The translations under genes were made by a program, and so were the position numbers. From the NCBI RefSeq assembly GCF_036002945.1, contig NZ_CP108529.1, positions 4,335,001 through 4,399,000 on the forward strand: 64,000 nucleotides of DNA. Reading direction: 5' to 3'. This DNA is from Streptomyces sp. NBC_01224. Its GTDB lineage: Bacteria > Actinomycetota > Actinomycetes > Streptomycetales > Streptomycetaceae. The notes under the pieces are model-generated. The model did no database searches, had not been told where the DNA came from, and worked only from the letters and a program-made list of their open reading frames with translations. Shown here piece after piece: positions 56,221 through 64,000 of this stretch. The first letter of the stretch is position 1, and every line of letters begins with the position of its first letter.

Positions 56221-57069
56221 TCAGACCTCTTCCCGGTCCCCCGAGTTCACGCCCCGGCCACGCCACGCCCGTACCGCCAGAACCAGCAGCACCACCGCGA
56301 CCGCGGCCACCAGCGCCATCGCGTCCGGCACATGCTCTCCGATGCGCTGGGCCCACTGCTCGACGGCGAACGACTCGTCCACGTCCAGCAGTCCGGGCAG
56401 CGCCGTCGTCCCGTCGTACGCGAGGAACAGCGCGCCGAGACCGACGAAGAAAAGCCCCGACAGCAGGGTCGTGGTGTGCAGCTCGAAGCGGCCGAGCCGG
56501 AAGGTACGACCGCGCAGCCAGGCCCGTCGGCCCAGGTCGAAGCGTTCCCAGAGCAGCGCGAGCAGAAAGAGCGGGACCGCCATGCCGAGGGCGTAGACGG
56601 CGAGCAGCAGTCCGCCGTAGACCGGGCTGCCGCTGACCGCCGCCACGGTGAGGACGCTGCCGAGGATCGGGCCCGCGCAGAAACCGGCCAGTCCGTATAC
56701 GGCGCCCAGCGCATAGACGGATACGGCGGTGGTCGGGCGGATCCGGCCGCTGAGTGCGGCGATCCGGCGCGAGGCGAAGCCCAGACCCACGATCTGCGCG
56801 ATGCCGAGCGCGATGATCAGCCACCCGGCGCCGAGGACGAGCGCGTCGCGGTGGCTGTAGAAGAGCCGTCCGGCGTACGAGCCCGCGGCGCCGAGCGGGA
56901 CGAGGGTGGTGGCCAGACCGGCGTAGAAGATGCCGGTGCGGGCCAGGAGCCGCGAGGTGGAGTCGATGGAGTACGCGAAGAAGGCGGGCAGCAGCAGCGC
57001 GCTGCACGGGCTGACCAGAGCGAGCAGCCCACCGAGGAAGGCCGCGAAGTAGCCGATGTCAGCCGTCAT
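56221..57069 (-). CDS. ccdA: CcdA-type thiol-disulfide membrane transporter
   Basis: The 282-residue protein has about six membrane segments with the two conserved Cys regions LVSPCSALLLPAFF (about 19-32) and GFCAGPILGSVL (about 130). These carry electrons from cytosolic thioredoxin across the membrane. It is the DsbD/CcdA plan with extra C-terminal residues. It overlaps the DsbA-like gene (ATGA), so the two act together in the supply of reductant for exported proteins. Confidence 0.88.
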   Translation of the reverse strand: MTADIGYFAAFLGGLLALVSPCSALLLPAFFAYSIDSTSRLLARTGIFYAGLATTLVPLGAAGSYAGRLFYSHRDALVLGAGWLIIALGIAQIVGLGFASRRIAALSGRIRPTTAVSVYALGAVYGLAGFCAGPILGSVLTVAAVSGSPVYGGLLLAVYALGMAVPLFLLALLWERFDLGRRAWLRGRTFRLGRFELHTTTLLSGLFFVGLGALFLAYDGTTALPGLLDVDESFAVEQWAQRIGEHVPDAMALVAAVAVVLLVLAVRAWRGRGVNSGDREEV

Positions 57070-57869
57070 TTCGCGCTGCCCCCGGCGCCTTCGGCATCCT
57101 CGCCGCCCTTGGCGTCCTCGGTGTCGCGGGCCTTCTCGGCCGCCGCCTCGATGGCCCGGGTGAAGGTCTCCACCGACTGGGCTCCGGCAATCGGGCGGCC
57201 GTTGATCAGGAACGACGGGGTGGAGGTCGCACCGATCCCGTACCCCTGTTCCTGGTCCTTGCCCACTGCGGCAGAGGCGGCGGAGCTGTCGGCGTCACGC
57301 GCGAACCGGTCGAGGTCCGCGACCCCGGCCTGCTGGGCGAGGGCCTTCAGCCGGTCCTTGCCGAACCCCTGTTCCTTGACCCCCTCGGCGTACGCGGCAC
57401 GGTGGAACTGCCAGAAGCGGCCCTGCTGCCCGGCAGCCCAGGCGGCGCGGGCGGCTGCCTCGGACTCGGCGCCGAAGATCGGGAAGTTGCGCCACTCGAT
57501 GCGCAGGGTGCCGTTTTCGACGTACTTCTTCACCAGGGCCGGTTCGGTGTCACGGGCGAATTTGCCGCAGTAGCCGCACTTGAAGTCGGCGTACTCGATG
57601 AGGACGACGGGCGCGTCCACCCTGCCCTGCGCGAGCTTGTCACCGGCGTCGCGCCGGGCGAGCTTCGCCAGCTCCGGATAGACGCCGGCGTCCGGGTCCG
57701 CAGTGACATCGGCGGCCGACGAGGAGGAGGAAGAGGAAGAAGCCGAGTGGTCGGGGGCGGTGGCCCGGTAGGAGACGAAGCCGAGCAGGGCTGCGGCGAC
57801 TACGACTCCGGCGCCGTAGATCAGCGGCTTCCTGGACGACGGCGTACGTGAGGACGTGGACTTGGGCAT
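57066..57869 (-). CDS. DsbA-family thioredoxin-like protein
   Basis: The 267-residue protein has an N-terminal anchor (about 15-35, PLIYGAGVVVAAALLGFVSY), a Ser-rich linker, and a thioredoxin fold with CGYC (about 97-100) and a cis-Pro TPSF (about 218). It is an exported disulfide oxidoreductase. The C-terminus is Glu/Ala-rich. It is coupled with CcdA, so the pair may reduce or isomerise disulfides outside the cell membrane. Confidence 0.9.
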   Translation of the reverse strand: MPKSTSSRTPSSRKPLIYGAGVVVAAALLGFVSYRATAPDHSASSSSSSSSAADVTADPDAGVYPELAKLARRDAGDKLAQGRVDAPVVLIEYADFKCGYCGKFARDTEPALVKKYVENGTLRIEWRNFPIFGAESEAAARAAWAAGQQGRFWQFHRAAYAEGVKEQGFGKDRLKALAQQAGVADLDRFARDADSSAASAAVGKDQEQGYGIGATSTPSFLINGRPIAGAQSVETFTRAIEAAAEKARDTEDAKGGEDAEGAGGSAK

Positions 57870-57926
57870 GCGGGACTCCGTGCTGGTGATACGGGAGGAA
57901 GGGACGGCCGGTCGCAGAGCGGCCGT

Positions 57927-58370
57927 CTACACCCTCAGTACGGAGAGCTCGACCGGAGTGGGCGCGGCAGCCGCGGGGCCGCGCAGCTTTATCCGTACGG
58001 GCGGGCGGACGGGTCCCTGTCCGGTGGCGGCGGGCAGGCCCCACCCGGCGAGGCCGGGCGCCTGGTCGTACGCCGTGCGGGCCCGGCCCGGCAGAGCGGG
58101 CTCGCCGTCCTCGTGCTTCCGGCTCTTGCCGCACCCCGGGGCCCCGTGCCGGTCCACGGCCGACGCGGCGGTCGGGGCGGGCCCGGTGGACGCCGCATCC
58201 CTGCCGAGGTCGGCCGAGGCGGCCGCCCTTTCGGCGCCGGCCTCAGCAGCCGCGACCGCCGTACGTCCCGCATCACCCGCATCACCCGCGACAGCCGTCG
58301 CCGGACCGCACAACAGCCCCAGTGCGACCGCGAGCACCGCCACCAGGCAGCACCACTGCGTACGGGACAC
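57927..58370 (-). CDS. Secreted hypothetical protein
   Basis: GTG 58370 follows GGAAAGG at nine bases and gives SRTQWCCLVAVLAVALGLLC GPATAVA, a clear signal peptide with cleavage near AVA. The mature 120 residues are Ala/Gly/Pro-rich with no recognised domain. It lies 57 bases upstream of the DsbA-like gene on the same strand and may share its promoter. Confidence 0.6.
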   Translation of the reverse strand: MSRTQWCCLVAVLAVALGLLCGPATAVAGDAGDAGRTAVAAAEAGAERAAASADLGRDAASTGPAPTAASAVDRHGAPGCGKSRKHEDGEPALPGRARTAYDQAPGLAGWGLPAATGQGPVRPPVRIKLRGPAAAAPTPVELSVLRV

Positions 58371-58525
58371 GGCGACCGGCCTTTCCGGACGGGGCAACGG
58401 GTGGTCAGCTGCCGGAAATGGTACGTGCTGTGATCCCGCGCCTCCACGCAGTGCCGACGTGGTGACCCGGACCGCACGAAATATGTTCGCCGTTCTTCGG
58501 GCACGGGTGAGATCCTGGGCTCCGT

Positions 58526-61500
58526 ATGTCTACTTCCTTCGCTGATCTCCAGTCCCAGCTCGGACAGCTCTCGCTCCGCGATGCACACCGGCTCGGCCGC
58601 CGTCTCGAAGGGGCGCGCCGCATCCGTAAGCCCGAGGCCCGGCAGACCGTGCTGGACGAGATCGCCACCGAGGCCGGAAAGGCAGCCGAGCGGCTCGCGC
58701 TGCGTGCCACGCGGATGCCCGCCCTGTCGTACCCGCAACAGCTCCCGGTCAGCCAGAAGAAGGACGAGATCCTGGAGGCGATACGCGACCACCAGGTCGT
58801 GATCGTCGCCGGGGAGACCGGCTCCGGCAAGACCACGCAGATCCCGAAGATCTGTATGGAGCTGGGGCGCGGTGTCCGGGGCATGATCGGGCACACCCAG
58901 CCGCGCCGGATCGCGGCCCGTACGGTCGCCGAGCGTGTCGCCGACGAGCTGAAGACCCCGCTGGGCGAGGCGGTCGGCTGGAAGGTCCGCTTCACCGACC
59001 AGGTGAACCCCGACGCGACGTTCGTCAAGCTGATGACGGACGGCATCCTGCTCGCCGAGATCCAGACGGACCGCGAGCTGCGCGCGTACGACACGATCAT
59101 CATCGACGAGGCCCACGAGCGGTCGCTGAACATCGACTTCCTGCTCGGCTATCTGGCCAGGCTGCTGCCCAAGCGCCCGGATCTGAAGGTCGTCATCACC
59201 TCGGCGACGATCGACCCCGAGCGGTTCGCGCGCCACTTCGGCGAGGCGCCGATCGTCGAGGTCAGCGGACGTACGTACCCGGTCGAGGTGCGCTACCGCC
59301 CGCTCCTCGAAGAAGAGGGCGACGACTCCGACCGTGACCAGATCACCGCGATCTGCGACGCCGTCGACGAGCTCCAGTCGGAGGGCCCCGGCGATGTCCT
59401 GGTCTTCCTCTCCGGCGAGCGCGAGATCCGCGACACCGCGGACGCGCTGAACAAGAAGAACCTCCGCCACACCGAGGTGCTCCCCCTCTACGCCCGCCTC
59501 TCGCACGCCGAGCAGCACCGCGTCTTCCAGCGCCACACCGGCCGGAGGATCGTCCTGGCGACCAACGTCGCCGAGACCTCGCTGACCGTCCCCGGCATCA
59601 AATACGTGATCGACCCGGGCAACGCCCGGATCTCCCGCTACAGCCACCGCACCAAGGTCCAGCGGCTGCCGATCGAACGGATCTCGCAGGCCAGCGCCAA
59701 CCAGCGCAAGGGCCGCTGCGGGCGTACGTCGGACGGCATCTGCATCCGGCTGTACTCCGAGGACGACTTCCTGACCCGTCCGGAGTTCACCGACCCCGAG
59801 ATCCTGCGTACGAACCTGGCCTCCGTCATTCTCCAGATGACCGCGGCCGGCCTCGGCGACATCGAGAAGTTCCCCTTCATCGACCCGCCGGACCACCGCA
59901 ACATCCGCGACGGCATCCAGCTCCTCCAGGAACTCGGTGCGCTCGACCCGGACGAAAAGGATCCGAAGAAGCGGCTCACCCAGCTCGGCCGGAAGCTCTC
60001 GCAGCTGCCCGTCGACCCGCGCCTGGCCCGCATGGTCATCGAGGCCGAGCGCAACGGCTGTGCCCGCGAGGTCATGGTGATCGCCGCCGCGCTCTCCATC
60101 CAGGACCCGCGCGAGCGGCCCTCGGACAAGCAGACACAGGCCGATCAGCAGCACGCCCGCTTCAAGGACGAGACCTCCGACTTCTTGGCGTTCCTGAATC
60201 TGTGGCGGTACATCCGCGAGCAGCAGAAGGAGCGCGGCTCGTCCAGCTTCCGCCGGATGTGCAAGCAGGAGTATCTGAACTTCCTGCGCATCCGCGAATG
60301 GCAGGACATCTACGCGCAGCTGCGTACGGTGGCCAAGCAGATGGACATCCATCTGAACGAGGAGGACGCGCCGGAGCAGGCGGTGCACACCTCACTGTTG
60401 GCCGGGCTGCTCTCGCACATCGGGCTGAAGGACACCGAGAAGAACGAGTACCTGGGGGCCCGCAGCGCCAAGTTCGCGATCTTCCCCGGATCTGCGCTCT
60501 TCAAGAAGCAGCCGCGGTTCGTGATGTCGGCCGAGCTGGTCGAGACGTCCCGGCTGTGGGCGCGGGTCAACGCCAAGGTCGAGCCGGAGTGGATCGAGCC
60601 GCTGGCCCAGCACCTGCTGAAGCGGACCTACAGCGAACCGCACTGGGAGAAGGACCAGGCGGCGGTGATGGCGTACGAGCGGGTCACGCTGTACGGAGTA
60701 CCGATCGTCGCCCAGCGCAAGATCAATTTCGGCCGTATCGACGCCGAGACCTCCCGCGACCTGTTCATCCGCAACGCCCTGGTCGAGGGCGACTGGCGGA
60801 CGCACCATCAGTTCTTCCACGACAACCGAAAGCTCCTCGGCGAGGTCGAGGAGCTTGAGCACCGCGCGCGGCGCCGCGACATCCTCGTGGACGACGAGAC
60901 GCTCTTCGACTTCTACGACCGGCGCATCCCCGATCATGTGGTCTCCGGGGCACACTTCGACTCCTGGTGGAAGCACAAGCGCCGCGACGAGCCGGACGCG
61001 CTGGACTTCGAGCGCTCGATGCTCATCAACGAGAAGGCCGGGGCCGTCACCAAGGACGACTACCCCGACTCCTGGCGGCAGGGGAAGCTCAAGTTCAAGG
61101 TGACGTACCAGTTCGAGCCCGGTGCGGACGCGGACGGTGTGACCGTCCACGTCCCGCTCCAGGTGCTCAACCAGGTCACCGCCGAGGGCTTCGACTGGCA
61201 GATCCCGGGCCTGCGCGAGGAAGTGGTCACCGAGCTGATCCGCTCGCTGCCCAAGCCGATCCGCCGGCACTACGTCCCCGCGCCGAACTACGCGGGCAAG
61301 TTCCTGGACCGAGCGGTCCCCCTCCAGGAGCCACTGCCGGTCACGCTGGCCCGGGAGCTCCAGCGCATGGTCGGCGTCCCGGTCGGCGCCGACGACTTCG
61401 ACCTGACCCGCATCCCGGACCACCTGAAGATCACTTTCCGGATCGTCGACGAGCGGCGCCGCAAGGTGGCCGAGGACAAGGACCTGGAGGCGCTGAAGCT

Positions 61501-62446
61501 CCAACTGCGCCCCAAGGCCCGTCAGGCCCTCTCCAAGGCCGCCGCGGCCACTGCGGGGCCCTCGGGCGAGTCCATCGAGCGTTCGGGCCTCACGGACTGG
61601 ACGATCGGCACCCTGAACCGCGTCTTCGAGACCCGCCGGGCCGGCCAGCCGGTCAAGGCGTACCCGGCCCTCGTCGATCAGGGCGAGACAGTGGCCGTAC
61701 GGCTCTTCGACACCGAGGCCGAGCAGCAGCAGGCGATGTGGCGCGGCACCCGGAAGCTGATCCTGCTGAACATCCCGGTGAACCCGGCGAAATTCGCCTC
61801 GGACAAGCTGACGAACCAGCAGAAACTGGCCCTGTCCCGCAATCCGCACGGCTCCATCCAGGCGCTCTTCGAGGACTGCGCGACTGCGGCCGCCGACCGG
61901 CTGATCGGCGCGCACGGCGGCCCGGCCTGGGACGAGGAGTCGTTCCGCAAGCTGTACGACAAGGTGCGCGCCGACCTCGTGGCGCTGACCGAGCACACGG
62001 TCAAGCAGGTACAGCAGGTACTGGCCGCCTGGCAGGCCTGCGAGCGGCGTCTGAAGGCCACCAACAGCCTCGTCCTGGTCAACAACGTCACCGATGCACG
62101 GGAGCAGCTCGCGGCCCTCGTGCCGCCGGGGTTCGTCACCGCGACCGGGCTGCGCCGACTGCCCGACCTGATGCGCTATCTGGTCGCCGTGGACCGCCGG
62201 CTCCAGCAGATGCCGACGGCCGTCCAGCGCGACACCACGCGTATGGAGAAGGTCCACGAGATGCAGGACGAGTACGCCTGGCTGCTCGAACAGATGCCGC
62301 GGGGCAGGCCCGTTCCGCAGGAGGTCCTGGACATCCGCTGGATGATCGAGGAGCTCCGGGTCAGCTATTTCGCGCACGCCCTGGGGACGGCCTACCCCGT
62401 CTCCGACAAGCGGATCGTGAAGGCGATCGACGCGGCGGCCCCGTGA
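58526..62446 (+). CDS. hrpA: ATP-dependent RNA helicase HrpA
   Basis: The 1306-residue DEAH-box protein has VIVAGETGSGKTTQIPKICM (about 92-110), DEAH (about 193), SATID (about 227) and QRKGRCGRTSDG (about 393-404), followed by the winged-helix, ratchet and OB-fold parts and a long C-terminal domain of the HrpA group. It rescues stalled ribosomes or acts in mRNA processing, per other bacteria. ATG 58526 has no strong ribosome site. In S. coelicolor hrpA also lies beside bldC, which supports the context. Confidence 0.94.
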   Translation: MSTSFADLQSQLGQLSLRDAHRLGRRLEGARRIRKPEARQTVLDEIATEAGKAAERLALRATRMPALSYPQQLPVSQKKDEILEAIRDHQVVIVAGETGSGKTTQIPKICMELGRGVRGMIGHTQPRRIAARTVAERVADELKTPLGEAVGWKVRFTDQVNPDATFVKLMTDGILLAEIQTDRELRAYDTIIIDEAHERSLNIDFLLGYLARLLPKRPDLKVVITSATIDPERFARHFGEAPIVEVSGRTYPVEVRYRPLLEEEGDDSDRDQITAICDAVDELQSEGPGDVLVFLSGEREIRDTADALNKKNLRHTEVLPLYARLSHAEQHRVFQRHTGRRIVLATNVAETSLTVPGIKYVIDPGNARISRYSHRTKVQRLPIERISQASANQRKGRCGRTSDGICIRLYSEDDFLTRPEFTDPEILRTNLASVILQMTAAGLGDIEKFPFIDPPDHRNIRDGIQLLQELGALDPDEKDPKKRLTQLGRKLSQLPVDPRLARMVIEAERNGCAREVMVIAAALSIQDPRERPSDKQTQADQQHARFKDETSDFLAFLNLWRYIREQQKERGSSSFRRMCKQEYLNFLRIREWQDIYAQLRTVAKQMDIHLNEEDAPEQAVHTSLLAGLLSHIGLKDTEKNEYLGARSAKFAIFPGSALFKKQPRFVMSAELVETSRLWARVNAKVEPEWIEPLAQHLLKRTYSEPHWEKDQAAVMAYERVTLYGVPIVAQRKINFGRIDAETSRDLFIRNALVEGDWRTHHQFFHDNRKLLGEVEELEHRARRRDILVDDETLFDFYDRRIPDHVVSGAHFDSWWKHKRRDEPDALDFERSMLINEKAGAVTKDDYPDSWRQGKLKFKVTYQFEPGADADGVTVHVPLQVLNQVTAEGFDWQIPGLREEVVTELIRSLPKPIRRHYVPAPNYAGKFLDRAVPLQEPLPVTLARELQRMVGVPVGADDFDLTRIPDHLKITFRIVDERRRKVAEDKDLEALKLQLRPKARQALSKAAAATAGPSGESIERSGLTDWTIGTLNRVFETRRAGQPVKAYPALVDQGETVAVRLFDTEAEQQQAMWRGTRKLILLNIPVNPAKFASDKLTNQQKLALSRNPHGSIQALFEDCATAAADRLIGAHGGPAWDEESFRKLYDKVRADLVALTEHTVKQVQQVLAAWQACERRLKATNSLVLVNNVTDAREQLAALVPPGFVTATGLRRLPDLMRYLVAVDRRLQQMPTAVQRDTTRMEKVHEMQDEYAWLLEQMPRGRPVPQEVLDIRWMIEELRVSYFAHALGTAYPVSDKRIVKAIDAAAP

Positions 62447-62492
62447 GACAACCCCGGTCGGAGCCGTAACGGAACCACCACTTTCGGTGAGG

Positions 62493-62522
62493 TCGACCAG
62501 ACCCTCTGACCTGCTGTACAGT
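62493..62522 (+). promoter_or_regulatory. Promoter of the second tRNA-Asp
   Basis: TCGACC (62493-62498) and TACAGT (62517-62522) are separated by 18 bases, like the promoter of the tRNA-Glu-Asp-Phe cluster. Confidence 0.6.
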
Positions 62523-62561
62523 CTGTCTTCGCAGCCAGCCGCAAGGCAGCAGCGAAAACCT

Positions 62562-62636
62562 GGTCCTGTGGAGCAGTTTGGAGTGCTCGCCACCCTGTCA
62601 AGGTGGAGGCCGCGGGTTCAAATCCCGTCAGGACCG
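62562..62636 (+). tRNA. tRNA-Asp (GTC), second copy
   Basis: Identical over 75 bases to 56009-56083, with anticodon GTC. It stands alone between hrpA and the DUF6274-like gene. Confidence 0.96.
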
Positions 62637-62642
62637 CAGTAA

Positions 62643-62676
62643 CGAAAGCCCGGATCCTTCTGGATCCGGGCTTTCG
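62643..62676. terminator. tRNA-Asp terminator
   Basis: CGAAAGCCCGGATCC and GGATCCGGGCTTTCG form a perfect 15-bp stem with four loop bases, starting 7 bases after the tRNA. Confidence 0.92.
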
Positions 62677-62773
62677 CGCGTCTTGACTCCGGCAACTGCC
62701 GACGAGTACTCAGACAGCAGGGGCTGCCCCTGTTCCCCGGTGCGGGGCGGCAGTCCACCGGGAGGTGGCACGT

Positions 62774-63085
62774 ATGGCGGCGCCCGCTGGGCACGAGACC
62801 CGCGCACTCCTGCGCGCCCACCTGGCCGCCGCTTCCGGCTACCGCCACCTCACTCGCCACTACCCGATCCGCCATCGGCTCCTACGGCTCGCCATGGAGC
62901 CCGTGACGGCCTCCCGGACCGCCCCCCCGCCCGAGGCCGCGGGTTCCTGTGCGCGGGGCGCCAGGACGGCGCCCTGGAAGGCCACGAGATCCAGGACGAA
63001 AGTCCCTCGCCCGGGTGACCAATGGCGCGGCATTCCGCTTCCTGAAGGTGGCAGGCTCGTACTTGGCAAGGCTCATGCAGTGTGA
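62774..63085 (+). CDS. DUF6274-like small protein, possibly degenerate
   Basis: ATG 62774 follows GGGAGGTGGCACGT, a strong ribosome site. The first 45 residues, MAAPAGHETRALLRAHLAAA SGYRHLTRHYPIRHRLLRLA, match what I recall of the small DUF6274 family near hrpA. In that family the two positions here Tyr and Arg (HYPIRH) are Cys. The second half has no family character, and a better acidic tail (QDGALEGHEIQDESPSPG) is in another frame, so a frameshift at about 62950 is possible. Function is unknown. Confidence 0.55.
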   Translation: MAAPAGHETRALLRAHLAAASGYRHLTRHYPIRHRLLRLAMEPVTASRTAPPPEAAGSCARGARTAPWKATRSRTKVPRPGDQWRGIPLPEGGRLVLGKAHAV

Positions 63086-63362
63086 CGGGAGTCACCGAAT
63101 GAGTTTTGAGAAGGGGTGACCTTACACCCTTCCTACAACTGGCGAATTTAATATGTGCAATTGCACCACTCGGACGGGAGCGCCGCAGGACCTTCCGAAC
63201 CGCCCCGGCCCAGCTGCCCCGCGGCGGTCGGGAACAGTCCCGCACAGACCCGCGCAAGCCCGCACGGCACCCCGGCCGGAGCCAACCGGACGCCCGGTTT
63301 CCAGCGACGCCCGAACCGCCCGGGACGGACCGGACGGGGAAGGCCGCCGGCCTGCTGGAGCA
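63086..63362. promoter_or_regulatory. Region between the DUF6274-like gene and the bldC terminator
   Basis: An AT-rich stretch (63115-63170) contains the perfect 12-base palindrome GTGCAATTGCAC (63155-63166) and TTTAATATG just before it. It could be a promoter or operator for an unseen transcript. Long frames here are without family resemblance. Confidence 0.35.
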
Positions 63363-63402
63363 CAAAAAGATCGCGCTGGACCCGGCGGAGTCCAGCGCGA
63401 TC
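63363..63402 (-). terminator. bldC terminator
   Basis: GATCGCGCTGGAC and its complement (63390-63402) form a perfect 13-bp stem with 8 loop bases. On the minus strand it is followed by TTTTTGTG, an intrinsic terminator. It lies 130 bases after the bldC stop. Confidence 0.9.
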
Positions 63403-63531
63403 GAACGACGCACCCGTATTGCACAGGTATGGCGCCCGTTGGGGCGGGCGCCCGTCATTTGGAGCTATGGGTGGACCTGTACGGGTTGGGGGACCCGGAA
63501 GCCCAGTTGTGGCGCGGCGACAGGGGGTGTG

Positions 63532-63738
63532 TCAGGCCTCGCTGCGCTGCTGCGGAATACCCGCAAGCAGTGCGCGGACCTCTGCCTCGCGGTACCGGCG
63601 ATGTCCACCGAGCGTGCGGATGGACGTGAGCTTGCCCGCCTTGGCCCAGCGGGTAACCGTCTTCGGGTCCACGCGGAACATCGTGGCAACCTCAGCCGGG
63701 GTCAGCAGCGGCTCGGCATCAGGGGTGCGAGCGGTCAT
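63532..63738 (-). CDS. bldC: Developmental regulator BldC
   Basis: The 68-residue protein reads MTARTPDAEPLLTPAEVATM and PKTVTRWAKAGKLTSIRTLG, and appears identical to S. coelicolor BldC as I know it. It is a MerR-like winged helix without a dimerisation helix, which binds DNA cooperatively as head-to-tail oligomers and holds back sporulation genes while vegetative growth continues. ATG 63738 has GAGGCCGCTC upstream. The reading starts and ends within the window. The promoter must lie in the 262 bases to the right edge. Confidence 0.97.
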   Translation of the reverse strand: MTARTPDAEPLLTPAEVATMFRVDPKTVTRWAKAGKLTSIRTLGGHRRYREAEVRALLAGIPQQRSEA

Positions 63739-64000
63739 GAGCGGCCTCCTCGGGAGAACCGAACCATCTCGGTTCTTTCCTCTAAATTCTGCACCTTGAC
63801 CCGCGTTGCCCGAAATGGCGGACGCGGGCCGAGTCGGTTATAGGACGAACGGCTTGTCCTCGGCACTACAACTACACCATCCGTCCAGCCGCGTCGGCCA
63901 AACCGATGGAATTGCCCTCCCAGGTGTTCATCAGCGACGGAAGCCGATGGACCATGCCATAGCGGACAGTCACACCACTGTGACAATCAGTCACAGAGCG
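63739..64000. promoter_or_regulatory. bldC upstream region
   Basis: No gene is seen to the window edge. The region is moderately AT-rich near 63765-63800 and 63838-63845, and holds the bldC promoter. A -35/-10 pair was not assigned. The window edge is reached at CAGTCACAGAGCG. Confidence 0.45.

Overview
The window is high-GC chromosomal DNA from a Streptomyces. Support comes from GTG starts, GC-rich codon use, a 68-residue BldC beside hrpA near the right edge, a c-di-AMP (ydaO) riboswitch ahead of an M23 peptidase, SARP/AfsR and SpoIIE-type regulators, and a 16S-23S-5S rRNA operon with no tRNA in its spacer. There is no CRISPR array and no complete phage or insertion sequence.

Layout. 1-4250 is a patch of broken genes: an HxlR regulator stopped at a Trp codon, its divergent QorB-like reductase with a frameshift, and pieces of IS630, WYL, XRE, TipAS-like, IS5-type, amine oxidase, IstB and SMI1 genes. 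4303-9980 is an rRNA operon on the minus strand with its processing stem, two similar promoter boxes and a terminator. 10-16 kb holds a MarR regulator and divergent MFS exporter around a perfect palindrome, a PAS-SpoIIE-ATPase phosphatase, an NDH-2-like oxidoreductase and a TetR regulator. 17.6-25.3 kb holds a one-chain sigma factor with a zinc-finger, membrane and outer NPCBM domain, a convergent AfsR-like regulator, and an albusnodin/ikarugamycin-type macrolactam cyclase with no visible precursor. 26-41 kb is ordinary Streptomyces core: TPR regulator, LhgO, TrmB, PrsW, aldo/keto reductase, riboswitch-controlled M23 peptidase, membrane PP2C, tRNA-fMet, flotillin, SHOCT protein, berberine-type oxidase and a COG4705 membrane protein.

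42.1-50.2 kb is an arsenic-resistance island beside tRNA-Lys. ArsR, ArsC, an ACR3 efflux pump, a second ArsR and an ArsO-like flavoprotein are intact. The ArsI-like VOC gene, thioredoxin reductase ArsT, two other flavoprotein genes and the integrase are truncated or deleted. Similar sequences of about 63 bp, one of them at the 3' end of the integrase remnant, flank the block and suggest integration or recombination.

50.3-64 kb returns to core genes: amino acid permease, DEAD-box helicase with RGG-like repeats, lipoprotein, small zincin, a tRNA-Glu-Asp-Phe cluster, a CcdA/DsbA-type thiol redox pair, HrpA, a second identical tRNA-Asp, a DUF6274-like small protein and BldC. Several gene ends carry perfect hairpins of 13 to 18 bp.

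All identifications are from reading motifs and overall resemblance, without database searches.
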